DNA of 64,000 nucleotides. Origin: Novosphingobium sp. FKTRR1 (lineage in GTDB: Bacteria > Pseudomonadota > Alphaproteobacteria > Sphingomonadales > Sphingomonadaceae). The stretch spans positions 62,001-126,000 of the forward strand of contig NZ_JAIZDA010000003.1 in NCBI RefSeq assembly GCF_020404405.1. The letters are read 5' to 3'. The notes beneath the pieces are model-generated. The model had not been told where the DNA came from. It saw nothing but the letters and a program-made list of their open reading frames with translations, and did not search any database. A program made the translations under genes and the position numbers. Below are positions 14,738 to 23,672 of this stretch, piece by piece (within the stretch, counting starts at the first letter, position 1; every line of letters starts with the position of its first letter).

Positions 14738-16179
14738 GCTTTGGCTCCCAGTTCGCCCGACAGGTACTTGTCGAGCGTCTGGTGGAACTGGCGGATGCGG
14801 ATTTCCTGATAGTCGCCCAGATTGACCTGGCCGGTCTTGGACGCGTGCAGACCCTGCTGCACATAAGGCAGGTTTTCCATGTCCTGTTCGAACACGTGGC
14901 CCAGCACGCCGATTTCGGGAGCATCGGTCCACTTCTGGTCGTTGCCCAGCAGCTTCATCGGCACGCCGCGCGGGATCGGCTCGCCCTTCTTGACGCGGGC
15001 AAGGATGCGCACTTCCATCAGGCAGGTGTCGGGCGTCTTGCCGGGGCGCCAGCGGTAGACGATGTTGGGCATGAAACCGCCCCACGGCGCAAAGTTGGGG
15101 AACACGTTGTAGACCAGCCCATCGAGCAGTTCGGCGTCGGTGGCGTGATCGTGGTCGTACCCGGTCTGCGCGGTGTACCCGGCGCGCATGGCGGCACCAA
15201 GGGCTTCGCGCGCGGTCAGCCCTTCGGGCACGGTGACGGCAAAGGGATCGCTGGCTTCGTAGTTGTCGCCCGAACGGCCATTGTACTTGACGAACTCGTC
15301 GACAATCCATTGCTGGGTCTTGCCGTCGGGGTCGATGTGCGGGCTCATGATCCCGAACGGGACCAGATTGACATTCACGTTGTCGCCCCAGGTCCAGTAG
15401 GCGCTGTTGGCGTCGCCGGTGAAGGGCAGCAGTTGCGGGTGCGTGACGATGGTGTGCCAGGCCTCCATGAAGGCTTCGGCGGTGACTTTCCAGTTGGCGG
15501 GCACTTCCTTCGCCACCCAGATCACCGTGGTGCACTCTTCATGGCGCCAGCGTTTGAAGAATTCGGGGATGGGGGCGAGGTATTCCTCAAGGCTCGGCCC
15601 GCCAGCCTCTTCGCGCAGGAAGATGTAGCCGCCCCAGCGACCGACTTCGGCCTGCGGCAGGGTCATCTTGTCCTTGGTCAGGTGCTTGAAGTCCCACGCG
15701 CAGGGCATTCCGACAAAGCTGCCGTCCTTGTTCCACGAAAAGCCATGGAACGGGCAGGTGAAGGTGTCGGCGGTACCATCATGGTCACGCAGCTTGCGGC
15801 CACGATGCAGGCAGACGTTGTGCATCGCCTTGACCGAGCCGTCTTCCTGACGGCTGATCAGCCACGACCGGCCGGCCATCTCGAACACGGTGTAATCGCC
15901 CGGCTCGGGAATGTCCTCGTCGCGCGCGGCGAACTGCCAGACGTGCGGCCACATCTTTTCGCGCTCGGAGCGGGCGAAGTCCTCGCTGGTGTAGCGGCTG
16001 GCGGCGATCGGGTCCGATCCGCGATACTGATAGCTTTCCTCGGTCAGCATGGCAGGAGCAGGGCGCGAATCCTGCGCCAGCAGATCGGGCCAGCTGATGC
16101 CGTTGCTACGGGCCAGACCGCCTGAGATCTGCCCGCCGGAATTCGTGAGTCCGCCGTCGGTTGCGTCGAAGTCAGCCAT
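14734..16179 (-). CDS. Rieske non-heme iron oxygenase, alpha subunit (1)
   Basis: A 481-residue oxygenase component. The Rieske [2Fe-2S] ligands are Cys123-x-His125 and Cys142-x2-His145. The catalytic iron site has His242 and His247 in E-A-W-H-T-I-V-T-H. The bridging residue that passes electrons between the centres is Glu239 rather than the usual Asp, as in carnitine-oxygenase-like groups. No beta subunit or reductase is adjacent, so electrons must come from elsewhere. The length is a little above the usual 420-460 because of an N-terminal extension. It is divergent from three SDR genes and coupled to ThuA, suggesting ring or alicyclic hydroxylation followed by dehydrogenation. Confidence 0.92.
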   Translation of the reverse strand: MADFDATDGGLTNSGGQISGGLARSNGISWPDLLAQDSRPAPAMLTEESYQYRGSDPIAASRYTSEDFARSEREKMWPHVWQFAARDEDIPEPGDYTVFEMAGRSWLISRQEDGSVKAMHNVCLHRGRKLRDHDGTADTFTCPFHGFSWNKDGSFVGMPCAWDFKHLTKDKMTLPQAEVGRWGGYIFLREEAGGPSLEEYLAPIPEFFKRWRHEECTTVIWVAKEVPANWKVTAEAFMEAWHTIVTHPQLLPFTGDANSAYWTWGDNVNVNLVPFGIMSPHIDPDGKTQQWIVDEFVKYNGRSGDNYEASDPFAVTVPEGLTAREALGAAMRAGYTAQTGYDHDHATDAELLDGLVYNVFPNFAPWGGFMPNIVYRWRPGKTPDTCLMEVRILARVKKGEPIPRGVPMKLLGNDQKWTDAPEIGVLGHVFEQDMENLPYVQQGLHASKTGQVNLGDYQEIRIRQFHQTLDKYLSGELGAKA

Positions 16180-16326
16180 TTGTTTTTCCTCGCCCGGATT
16201 CTAATCACTCCTGCCGGTTTTGCGCCATCGGCGCCAGTCCGTCACCTTGCGAAAAAGCATAGGTTGCGCGTCGGGGCCGACCACTTCACCACACCGTCGG
16301 GCGCCATGGCGCAGGAGAGGACATCG

Positions 16327-17106
16327 ATGGCACGACTCGAAGGCAAAGTGGCGCTGGTCACTGGCGGAACCACCGGCATTGGCGCGGCAACCGTGCGCAG
16401 GCTGACGGCTGAGGGCGCAAAGGTGTTCTTCACCGGATCGAAGGAAGAACCTGCCGCTGCTCTGTGCGCCGAAACCGGCGCGCAGTTCCGCAAGCACCGC
16501 GTGCAGGACGCTGCCAGTTGGCCCGCGCTGATCGACGACGTGATCGCGACGTACGGTCGGCTCGACATCGCTTTCGCCAATGCCGGCACCGAAAGCGGCG
16601 ATGCCAGCATCGAGGATGTCGGCATTGCGGGCTGGGACAACGTTGTCGCCATCAACCAGACCGGCGTGATGCTGACGGTGCAGAACGCCATTGCGGGCAT
16701 GAAGCGCAACCCCGAAGGGCCAACCGGTTCGATCATCGTCAATTCGTCGATGAACGCCACCCGGCCCTTGGGCAACTACGTGGCCTATTCGGTGACCAAG
16801 GCGGCCGTGTGCGCGCTGGCCAAATCGGCGGCGGTCCATTGCGGACAAAAGGGTTACAAGATTCGCGTCAATGCGATCCTGCCCGGCGTGGTCGAAACCC
16901 CGCTGATCCAGCAGATCATGAACGCGCAGCCTGATCCGGTGGCTGCGCGCTCGATCTACGAAGGCATGGCTCCGCTCGGGCGCATGGCGCAGTTGGACGA
17001 GATTTCGGGGCTGGTCGCGTACCTCGCATCGGACGAGTCCGGGTTCATTTCGGGTGCCGAGATCGCGATCGACGGCGCCACTACCGCAGGGATGATGGGT
17101 GTATGA
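16327..17106 (+). CDS. SDR-family dehydrogenase (1)
   Basis: A 259-residue classical short-chain dehydrogenase/reductase. It has the T-G-G-T-T-G-I-G cofactor motif near residue 12, A-N-A-G, catalytic Ser in N-S-S-M, and Y-S-V-T-K. The ATG at 16327 has a strong ribosome binding site (CAGGAGAGG); codons upstream lack family similarity. It is the first of three overlapping SDR genes divergent from the Rieske-ThuA pair. The likely reaction is NAD(P)-dependent oxidation of a secondary alcohol produced by the oxygenase. The substrate is unknown. Confidence 0.92.
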   Translation: MARLEGKVALVTGGTTGIGAATVRRLTAEGAKVFFTGSKEEPAAALCAETGAQFRKHRVQDAASWPALIDDVIATYGRLDIAFANAGTESGDASIEDVGIAGWDNVVAINQTGVMLTVQNAIAGMKRNPEGPTGSIIVNSSMNATRPLGNYVAYSVTKAAVCALAKSAAVHCGQKGYKIRVNAILPGVVETPLIQQIMNAQPDPVAARSIYEGMAPLGRMAQLDEISGLVAYLASDESGFISGAEIAIDGATTAGMMGV

Positions 17107-17921
17107 GCGATCTGGGTTCAAAGCGGCTGCAGGGCCGCGTGGCCTTCATCTCGGGCGGTTTGCGCGGCATCGGGCTCGCCTGCGCCGAGCGGTTCCTGGC
17201 CGAAGGCGCCGAAGTCGTGCTGTCCGACCTCGATGCCGCTGACAGCGAAGTGGCCAGCACGACGCTGGCCCGGCTGGGTCAGGCGGCGAGCTACATCAGC
17301 GCAAACGTGGCAAAGGAAGAGGACTGGGAACGCGCGGTCGCCACGGTCAAGGAGCGCCACGGCGCGGCGCACGTGCTGATCAACAACGCCGGGATCGACC
17401 TTACCGGCGCGGTCGAGACGTTGAGCCTTGAAGGCTGGCGGCGGATCATGTCGATCAACGTCGACGGCGTGTTCCTTGGCACCAAGCATTTCGTGCCGCT
17501 GCTGGCGGCCAGCGGCGCCGACGTAAAGGGTGGGGCCTCGATCATCAACGTCAGCTCGATCATGGGGCTGGTCGGTTACAACGAGGTGTCGGCCTACAAC
17601 GCCAGCAAAGGGGCGGTGCGCCTGTTCACCAAGGGCATCGCCATCGAGTTCGCGCAGAAGAAGATGCCGATCCGCGCCAATTCGCTGCACCCCGGTTTCG
17701 TGCTGACCCCGTTGCTCAACGCCGGATTCCAGCGCTGGGTCGATGCCGGGTTTGCCGAAAAGCCGCAGGATCTGGTCGACACGATGGCCGCAACCACGCC
17801 GATCGGACGGCTGGCCGATCCGAGCGAGCTGGCTTCGGCAGCGTTCTTCCTGGCGAGCTCGGACAGCAGCTACATGACCGGTGCAGAACTGGTCATCGAC
17901 GGGGGATGGACCGCACAATGA
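17103..17921 (+). CDS. SDR-family dehydrogenase (2)
   Basis: A 272-residue classical SDR overlapping the preceding SDR by 4 bp (ATGA). Motifs are S-G-G-L-R-G-I-G near the N-terminus, N-N-A-G, the S-S-I-M-G catalytic Ser, Y-N-A-S-K and a C-terminal V-I-D-G-G-W. The S-L-H-P-G-F-V-L-T-P-L segment and a roughly 20-residue insertion before the C-terminus are typical of hydroxysteroid/cyclohexanol dehydrogenase-type SDRs. Translational coupling to its neighbours suggests consecutive steps or stereospecific oxidation of related alcohols. Confidence 0.92.
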   Translation: MSDLGSKRLQGRVAFISGGLRGIGLACAERFLAEGAEVVLSDLDAADSEVASTTLARLGQAASYISANVAKEEDWERAVATVKERHGAAHVLINNAGIDLTGAVETLSLEGWRRIMSINVDGVFLGTKHFVPLLAASGADVKGGASIINVSSIMGLVGYNEVSAYNASKGAVRLFTKGIAIEFAQKKMPIRANSLHPGFVLTPLLNAGFQRWVDAGFAEKPQDLVDTMAATTPIGRLADPSELASAAFFLASSDSSYMTGAELVIDGGWTAQ

Positions 17922-18697
17922 CAATTGCACTCGACAACGTGGTCGCCGTTGTGACCGGCGCTGCCGGCGGCATCGGCCGCGAACTGGTCAAGGCGCTCAA
18001 GGCCGCGCACGCCACCGTCATCGCCACCGACATGGCGCCCGACGCCCAGATCGAAGGCGCGGACCTGTATTTGCAGCATGACGTGACCAGCGAAGCCGAC
18101 TGGGAAGCGCTCGCCGGGATCATCCACCGCGATTACGGGCGGCTCGATGCGCTGGTCAACAATGCCGGCATCTCGATCGTCACCAAGTTCGATGAAACGC
18201 CGCTGAGCGAGTTCCATCGGGTCAACGCGGTCAATGTCGATTCGATCATCATCGGCACGCAAGTCTTGCTGCCGCTGTTGCGCGCAGGGGGGCAGGCGCG
18301 CGGTGGCGGTGCCTCGATCGTCAACTTCTCCAGCGTTGGCGGCTTGCGCGGTGCGGCCTTCAACGCGGCATATTGCACCAGCAAGGCGGCGGTGAAGATG
18401 CTGTCGAAGTGCCTTGGCGCCGAATTTGCGGCGCTGGGCTATAACATCCGCGTCAATTCGGTGCATCCGGGCGGGATCAACACCGGGATGCTGTCCTCGA
18501 TCATGGACCGCTATGTCGAACTGGGCGCGGTGCCATCGCGCGAAGTGGCGATGCAGGGCATCGTCGCCAACCACCCGATCGGCCGGATGGGCCGCCCTGA
18601 CGAAATGAGCGGCGGCGTGGTCTATCTGTGTAGTGACGCGGCCAGCTTCGTCACTTGCAGCGAATTCGTGATGGACGGCGGTTTCAGCCAGGTGTGA
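17918..18697 (+). CDS. SDR-family dehydrogenase (3)
   Basis: A 259-residue classical SDR whose ATG overlaps the preceding stop by 4 bp and has a GGGGGATGGA purine run as ribosome binding site. It carries T-G-A-A-G-G-I-G, N-N-A-G, the S-S-V-G-G Ser and Y-C-T-S-K. The three SDRs at 16.3-18.7 kb form one tight unit with about 30-40% mutual similarity by eye, so they likely act on different intermediates rather than being recent duplicates. The specific substrate is unknown. Confidence 0.92.
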   Translation: MTIALDNVVAVVTGAAGGIGRELVKALKAAHATVIATDMAPDAQIEGADLYLQHDVTSEADWEALAGIIHRDYGRLDALVNNAGISIVTKFDETPLSEFHRVNAVNVDSIIIGTQVLLPLLRAGGQARGGGASIVNFSSVGGLRGAAFNAAYCTSKAAVKMLSKCLGAEFAALGYNIRVNSVHPGGINTGMLSSIMDRYVELGAVPSREVAMQGIVANHPIGRMGRPDEMSGGVVYLCSDAASFVTCSEFVMDGGFSQV

Positions 18698-18772
18698 TCG
18701 CGGGCAGGCAGGGCCTCTTGCCATTTGCGTGCGCGTCATTGCAGACTTCCGCCGACCAGACGGAGGGCTGCA

Positions 18773-19426
18773 ATGACGATCACGATCACCGGCTTTGCCA
18801 GTTCGCCCGACCGAGGCAGGGGCCTTGCCCGCGACATGCGGGTGCGTTGGGCGCTGGAGGAAGTGGGTCAGGCATACGCCATGCGCCTCTTGTCCTTTGC
18901 CGAGCTGAAGCAGCCCGCGCACATCGCCCACCATCCCTTCGGGCAGATCCCGACTTACGAAGATGGGCAGGGCCTTGTGCTGTTCGAGGCGGGGGCCATC
19001 GTCCTGCACATCGCCGAAAACCACGTTGGCCTGCTGCCGGTCGATCCGCAGGCGCGCTCACGGGCAATCATGTGGATGTTCGCGGCGCTCAACACGATCG
19101 AACCGGTGCTGCTGGAGCGGGAAACCGCCATGCTGATCGAGCGCGAACGGGACTGGCACCACGAGCGCCTGCCCTTGGTCGAACAGCGTATCCGGGTGCG
19201 GCTGGGCCAGTTATCGGACCGGTTGGGGGATGCCGAATGGCTCGATGTTGAATTCAGCGCTGGCGACCTGATGATGGCCTCGGTGTTGATCCGCACGAAG
19301 TCATCGGGCCTGATGGACGCGCATGCCAACCTTGTCGCCTACGTCGCGCGGGCCGAAGCACGACCGGCCTATCAACGTGCCTTTTCCGCGCAACTGGCGA
19401 TCTACGAAGCCTCGCTCAACGCGTGA
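18773..19426 (+). CDS. Glutathione S-transferase family protein
   Basis: A 217-residue protein with a thioredoxin-like N-terminal domain (M-R-V-R-W-A-L-E-E-V-G; P-F-G-Q-I-P near residue 60, the cis-Pro that orients glutathione; and an E-A-G-A-I segment in place of the usual E-S-x-A-I) and an all-helical C-terminal domain. The ATG at 18773 has a GGAGGG ribosome binding site. GSTs in sphingomonad catabolic clusters cleave ethers, dehalogenate or isomerise intermediates with glutathione; which applies here is not known. The 3' end overlaps the convergent SDR gene by 11 bp. Confidence 0.85.
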   Translation: MTITITGFASSPDRGRGLARDMRVRWALEEVGQAYAMRLLSFAELKQPAHIAHHPFGQIPTYEDGQGLVLFEAGAIVLHIAENHVGLLPVDPQARSRAIMWMFAALNTIEPVLLERETAMLIERERDWHHERLPLVEQRIRVRLGQLSDRLGDAEWLDVEFSAGDLMMASVLIRTKSSGLMDAHANLVAYVARAEARPAYQRAFSAQLAIYEASLNA

Positions 19427-20204
19427 GATAACCCGCTTCCACCGCAAGCGCATGGCCGGTGACATAGCTGGCGGCATCCGAACATAGCCATGCGCTGGCC
19501 TCGGCGACCTCTTCCGGCCTGCCGAAGCGCCCAAACAGGCTGAGCGCCGGGGCGAAGTCGGCCTCGCTGAACCCGGTTTCATCGAGCGCGGCGCGCAGCA
19601 TCGGCGTGTCGATGGCGCCGGGCATCACTGCGTTCACCCGGATCCCTTGCGGCGCGCCTTCGATGCTGGCGGTCTTGGTCAAGCCGATCACGCCATGCTT
19701 GGCCGCGACATAGGCTGCACTGTTGGGCTGCGGGCGGACCGAACTGACCGAGCCGATGTTGACGATCGCGCCTCGGATGCCATTGGTCTGGGCCTGCGCC
19801 AGCATCTGGGCGATCTCGTACTTCATGCACAACATGACACTGCGCAAGTTGACGCTGACCACCCGGTCGAAGATGGCCATGTCCGCCTGATGGATCGGCA
19901 GGTTGTCGGGCGCGATGGCGGCGTTGTTGACCGCGCAATCAAGCTTGCCGAACGCAACGACCGTGGCGGCCACGAGTGCAGCGACTTGTGCTTCATCCGC
20001 TACGTTGCAGGTGGTTGCCTGCGCAGTACCGCCCGCGCTGCGAATGGCTTCGGCCGTTGCGGCGGCGGTATCGGCGTTAATGTCGGCAACCATCACGCTC
20101 GCCCCGCGCGCCGCCAGCAGGCGGGCGGTGGCAGCGCCCATGCCGACACCAGCGCCGGTGACAAGCGCGACTTTGCCTGAAAGGCTGACCAATCCTGCGT
20201 CCAA
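19416..20204 (-). CDS. SDR-family dehydrogenase (4)
   Basis: A 262-residue SDR beginning with a probable TTG start supported by an AAGGAAAG ribosome binding site. It carries T-G-A-G-V-G-M-G, N-N-A-A in place of N-N-A-G, the G-S-V-S-S Ser and Y-V-A-A-K. It is encoded 24 bp after the SnoaL-like gene and probably forms a three-gene operon Rieske-SnoaL-SDR. Its 3' end overlaps the convergent GST gene by 11 bp. The likely role is dehydrogenation of a diol or alcohol made by the upstream Rieske oxygenase. Confidence 0.9.
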   Translation of the reverse strand: MDAGLVSLSGKVALVTGAGVGMGAATARLLAARGASVMVADINADTAAATAEAIRSAGGTAQATTCNVADEAQVAALVAATVVAFGKLDCAVNNAAIAPDNLPIHQADMAIFDRVVSVNLRSVMLCMKYEIAQMLAQAQTNGIRGAIVNIGSVSSVRPQPNSAAYVAAKHGVIGLTKTASIEGAPQGIRVNAVMPGAIDTPMLRAALDETGFSEADFAPALSLFGRFGRPEEVAEASAWLCSDAASYVTGHALAVEAGYLTR

Positions 20205-20228
20205 CGTGCTTTCCTTGCGTGTTCTGCG

Positions 20229-20669
20229 TTACTTCACGTTGTCGAGCGAGCCAGCCAGCGGCAACAGGAAGTCCATTGTGTAGCGCGTCGCCTTCCAGCC
20301 TTCCGGCGTGCGCACCACATCGAAGTAATAGCGGCCGTTCACGGTCACGCTGTTGCCATCCTTGCCGATGCCAATGCCCTGAACATAAGCGCGGATCGAG
20401 GCAGTATCACCGCCATAGGCAGTGATCGCGAAGTTGCTGAGATAGTGTGCGTGATGCACGTTGTTGGCAAAGACGGTGGCATAAAACGCGGCAATCGCGT
20501 CGTGACCATGCAGGGGGGCAAGCCCGATGCCCGACAGGTCGAACACGGCATCGGCGGTGAACACGGCAAGGATTCCGTCGATATCGCCGATCGTGTCGAC
20601 CGCGTGGGCGTAGGCGATCAGCAAGTCCTGAATCGCCAGCCGGTCCTCGACCGGGCAGGGTGCGCTCAT
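20229..20669 (-). CDS. SnoaL-like / NTF2-fold protein (1), possible oxygenase small subunit
   Basis: A 146-residue NTF2-like cone-fold protein overlapping the Rieske alpha stop by 4 bp. The opening E-D-R-L-A-I-Q-D-L-L-I-A-Y-A-H-A-V-D is typical of SnoaL_4 and ring-hydroxylating beta-like families, as is the terminal G-W-K-A-T-R-Y. The strict coupling to a Rieske alpha subunit raises the possibility that it works as its small subunit, although a separate isomerase or dehydratase role is equally possible. Two further SnoaL-like genes lie at 42.0 and 45.3 kb. Confidence 0.75.
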   Translation of the reverse strand: MSAPCPVEDRLAIQDLLIAYAHAVDTIGDIDGILAVFTADAVFDLSGIGLAPLHGHDAIAAFYATVFANNVHHAHYLSNFAITAYGGDTASIRAYVQGIGIGKDGNSVTVNGRYYFDVVRTPEGWKATRYTMDFLLPLAGSLDNVK

Positions 20670-22000
20670 CGGTCGGCTCCCGGCGCAACCGCGCCGACAT
20701 AATCGTTGAGCAGTTCATGGAAGCGCTGCACGCGCTTTTCCTGACCGGGCAACAGGCAGCCCTTGAACCCGCGTGAATTCAGACCTTGTTGCTGGGTGGT
20801 GCCAATCGACAAGTCCTGATCGGCGACATAGCCGACCGACACGCCGTCGCCATAGACCGAATGGCGCTGGATGGCATCGAGCCGGAACGGGGCGGGGCCG
20901 ACCGGGGTCTCGATCTGGTCCATGCCCTTGACCGGCGGGTAGAGGCACCAGTGCTGGAACACGCACTTTTCGGGGTCGGTCGGGTGCGGTTCGGTGCGCA
21001 GGATCTGGCACTGCTCGGGCGACATCGTCAGCGTCAGGTTGGGGAACAGCGTGCAATGGAAATAGTCGACCAGTTGCTGGTCGGTCATGTCGCTGTAGTC
21101 ATAGCCACGCGCTGCGCCGTGTTCGCGCTTGGCCTTGATCACCGCTTCGCGGATGTCACCTGTCCGACCACGGTATTCGGTGGGATCAATCCCCCAGCTT
21201 TGCGCTGCTTCGTACAAGCCGGGCGGCACGTCACCGCTGACATAGTCCTTGCGCGTGGTGGCCTGATGGCCAACCATCCACATCGCGTTGTGCCCGGTGG
21301 GATACATCTCGAACAGCGTCGTCGGCAGGCCATCGTTGATGAAGGTCGCCAGCTCGGGGTGGATCGTGGGCAGGTGATAGCTCTCGTTGAAGTTGTCGCG
21401 GATGATCTTCCAGTTGAAGTTGCAGTCCGCTGACACGTTGAGCACGCGCACCCAGTTTTCCAGCTTGTAGCCGGCCAGCCGCTCGGGAAAGGGTGCCAGC
21501 CAGTCGCGCAAGGGGGCGACGTCATCGTCCATGCACCAGAACACGAACGGCCCCCAGGTGTCGCAGCGCAGCTCGGCCAACTTGACCTTGCCGCACGGAT
21601 TGCCCCCGGCGAAGTCGTCGGGATCCTGCACGTGCACCAGCGTGCCGTCCGGGTCGAATTGCCATCCGTGATAGCCGCAAGTGATGCGCGGGGCCGAACC
21701 GACATCGCCCAACACCAGTCGGTTACCGCGGTGCGGACAGGTGTTGTAGAACGCCTTTACGGAGCCGTCCTGCTGACGGACCATGATCACCGATTCCTTG
21801 CCGAAGTTGTGGCGGATGAAGTCGCCTTCCTCCTCCAGTTCGGCCAGCACGCCGCCCAGATGCCAGACCTTGGGCCACAGGTGCTTGTTTTCCAGATCCA
21901 TCCATTCGCGCGTGATGTAGCGGTCGGCGGTGATGGTATCGCCGCGCACCGCCATATCGAATGCGGGCGAATAGCGGGAAATCGGTTGTTCGACGGTCAT
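20666..22000 (-). CDS. Rieske non-heme iron oxygenase, alpha subunit (2)
   Basis: A 444-residue oxygenase. The Rieske ligands are Cys88-x-His90 and Cys108-x2-His111 (C-P-H-R-G and C-G-Y-H-G). The iron site is Glu206-x2-His209-x4-His214 in E-S-Y-H-L-P-T-I-H, again with Glu at the bridging position. The ATG at 22000 is the first gene of a minus-strand operon continuing into the SnoaL-like gene. The divergent TetR gene and lux box C lie upstream. Substrate unknown; no dedicated reductase is seen. Confidence 0.92.
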   Translation of the reverse strand: MTVEQPISRYSPAFDMAVRGDTITADRYITREWMDLENKHLWPKVWHLGGVLAELEEEGDFIRHNFGKESVIMVRQQDGSVKAFYNTCPHRGNRLVLGDVGSAPRITCGYHGWQFDPDGTLVHVQDPDDFAGGNPCGKVKLAELRCDTWGPFVFWCMDDDVAPLRDWLAPFPERLAGYKLENWVRVLNVSADCNFNWKIIRDNFNESYHLPTIHPELATFINDGLPTTLFEMYPTGHNAMWMVGHQATTRKDYVSGDVPPGLYEAAQSWGIDPTEYRGRTGDIREAVIKAKREHGAARGYDYSDMTDQQLVDYFHCTLFPNLTLTMSPEQCQILRTEPHPTDPEKCVFQHWCLYPPVKGMDQIETPVGPAPFRLDAIQRHSVYGDGVSVGYVADQDLSIGTTQQQGLNSRGFKGCLLPGQEKRVQRFHELLNDYVGAVAPGADR

Positions 22001-22121
22001 TGCGGCACTCTCCCGGGACGGTGCGGCGTGGATTGCCGGACGGGCTTGTCCGTGCGATTCTTGTCGGCCATAAAACAGGCAGTAATGCTGGTTTTATTGC
22101 GGGAAGGCGGTGTCGCACTCA

Positions 22122-22141
22122 ACCTGTCCTATTCGATAGGG
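22122..22141. promoter_or_regulatory. Candidate lux box C, tetR/Rieske (2) divergent promoter
   Basis: ACCTGTCCTATTCGATAGGG has the ACCTGT left arm and the CT-N12-AG core, and shares ACCTGTCC with box B. Only half of the arms are symmetric (CCT-x-TC), so it is weaker than box A. It lies between the divergent Rieske alpha and tetR genes, where a TetR operator is also expected; the CCTAT/ATAGG inverted repeat inside it could serve that regulator instead. Confidence 0.4.
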
Positions 22142-22245
22142 GGGACTTCCGCGCCATCGTGCGCTGGTGGACGGAACAATCACCCTTTCGACCACTGGCC
22201 CTTTGAACAGGGGCAATTTTGTGCTGTCTTGACGATTGTGGGGGA

Positions 22246-22920
22246 ATGTCAGTGACCGGCTCGACCATGCAGAAGCGGATGCTAGCGGCGATGCGCCCGG
22301 CTGACCTTGCCGCGCAACCGGCGCGCTGGCAGCAGCAAAAAAGCGCACGCACGCGGGCACGGTTGGTCGATGCGGCGATCGACTGCCTCGTAGAAGGTGG
22401 CTATCCGGGGCTCACGACACAGCAAGTGGCCGAGCGGACCGGCGTTTCTCGCGGGGCGATGCACCATCACTTCCCCACCCGGTTCGATCTGGTGGCGGCG
22501 GTAATCGAGCATGTGTTCTATCAGCGCATGCGCCTGTTCCTCGACGATTATCTCGCAGGTCTCGCAGGCGCCGAGGAAAGCGAACTGGTTGCCCTGGCCA
22601 CAGCCGCGCACTGGCGCAGCGTACAGGGGCGCGAATATGCCGCCTATTTGGAACTGGCCGTGGCGGCGCGCACCAATGCCGAGCTGGATGGCGTGTTCGC
22701 GCCCGCCGCGCGCCGATACGATGAAGTGTGGATTTCGGAGATGATCGAATCGTTTCCTTACTGGCGTGAAAGGTGGGAAACGATGAAGCGCGCGCACGAT
22801 TTCGTGATCGCGGCGCACATGGGCATCTTGTTGCAACGCCCGGTGGTTGGCGAAGAGCGTACTGCGCAGATGACCGACCTGATCGCGCACTTTGCCCAAT
22901 CGCTTTATGCAATTCCCTGA
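22246..22920 (+). CDS. TetR-family transcriptional regulator (1)
   Basis: A 224-residue regulator with an N-terminal TetR helix-turn-helix (T-R-A-R-L-V-D-A-A-I-D-C-L, then T-T-Q-Q-V-A-E-R-T-G-V-S-R-G-A-M-H-H-H-F) after about 45 residues, and a helical ligand-binding C-terminal half. The start is uncertain: 22246 (ATG after GTGGGGGA), the GTG at 22252 or the ATG at 22267. It is divergent from the Rieske (2) operon and probably represses it until the substrate or an intermediate is present. The downstream hairpin suggests it ends before the next SDR gene. Confidence 0.88.
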   Translation: MSVTGSTMQKRMLAAMRPADLAAQPARWQQQKSARTRARLVDAAIDCLVEGGYPGLTTQQVAERTGVSRGAMHHHFPTRFDLVAAVIEHVFYQRMRLFLDDYLAGLAGAEESELVALATAAHWRSVQGREYAAYLELAVAARTNAELDGVFAPAARRYDEVWISEMIESFPYWRERWETMKRAHDFVIAAHMGILLQRPVVGEERTAQMTDLIAHFAQSLYAIP

Positions 22921-22927
22921 AACCTTG

Positions 22928-22959
22928 CAGGCGGGCGCCTTGTTCTGCGCGCCCGCCTG
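22928..22959 (+). terminator. GC-rich hairpin after tetR
   Basis: An 11-bp perfect stem (CAGGCGGGCGC at 22928-22938 with its complement at 22949-22959) and a 10-nt loop follow the TetR stop by 8 bp. There is no T-run, so it may be a weak terminator or an mRNA-stabilising stem before the next gene. Confidence 0.5.
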
Positions 22960-22991
22960 TCGGACAAACCTGACGAGAGGAGAGCCGGAAC

Positions 22992-23672
22992 ATGGCAATC
23001 GTGGCAATCACCGGAGCAGCGCGCGGTATCGGGCTGGAACTGGCACGGCAACATGTCGCTGCGGGCGATCGGGTGTTGGCGTTGGCGCGCAAGGCCGGTC
23101 CTGCGCTGGACGAACTGGCAACCGCATCGAACGGCCTGCTGACGATCCACCTTGCCGACGTCAGCGATGACGCTTCTGTGCGCAGCGGCGTTGCCACGAC
23201 GGGCGATGGGCCGGTCGACATCGTCTACAATGTCGCCGGGGTCAGCGGACCGACCGCTCCCGAGCTTGAGAGTGCCGACTGGGCCGCGTGGAACGATGTC
23301 TTTGGCGTGATGGTGCAGGGCCCCTTGCGCGTGTTGCAAGCATTCCTGCCAAGACTTGGCGCGGGCGCCAAGGTGATCAACATCTCAAGCCAGCTGGGTG
23401 CCTCGACCTGGCCGTATGGCGGGCATTATGCTTACGCGGCGGCCAAGGCGGCGCTCAACCGCCTGATGCGCTCGGTCGCCATCGACGTAAAGGATCGCGG
23501 GCTGATCATCGGGCTGGTCCATCCCGGCTGGGTGCAGACCGACATGGGTGGCGCGGCCGCTGATATAACGCCGGTTGAAAGCGCCACTGGCATCCGTCAG
23601 GTTGCGGCGGACTGGACGCTGGCGACCTCGGGCGAGTTCCTCAACTGGAACGGAAAGCCGCACGCCTGGTAA
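22992..23672 (+). CDS. Short SDR-family protein (5), sniffer/CsgA-like
   Basis: A 226-residue SDR, shorter than the classical type. The cofactor motif T-G-A-A-R-G-I-G starts near residue 7. The N-N-A-G position reads Y-N-V-A-G, and catalytic S-S-Q-L-G and Y-A-A-A-K are present. The usual C-terminal D-G-G is missing and the end reads N-W-N-G-K-P. This pattern fits the carbonyl-reductase (sniffer/CsgA-like) subgroup. A ribosome binding site GAGAGGAG precedes the ATG. It follows tetR after a hairpin; the role is probably reduction of an aldehyde or ketone. Confidence 0.85.
   Translation: MAIVAITGAARGIGLELARQHVAAGDRVLALARKAGPALDELATASNGLLTIHLADVSDDASVRSGVATTGDGPVDIVYNVAGVSGPTAPELESADWAAWNDVFGVMVQGPLRVLQAFLPRLGAGAKVINISSQLGASTWPYGGHYAYAAAKAALNRLMRSVAIDVKDRGLIIGLVHPGWVQTDMGGAAADITPVESATGIRQVAADWTLATSGEFLNWNGKPHAW

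Noticed and set aside
13958-15535. Long frame extending ThuA (1) at its N-terminus by 266 codons
   Set aside because: The extension overlaps the Rieske gene in another frame; the ThuA domain starts at the ATG overlapping the Rieske stop.
16244-16264. Palindrome ACCT-N13-AGGT in the Rieske (1)/SDR (1) divergent promoter as another lux box
   Set aside because: It has 21 bp with AG one base out of register and lacks the CTG/CAG core, so it does not fit the lux-box spacing; it may be the site of another regulator.
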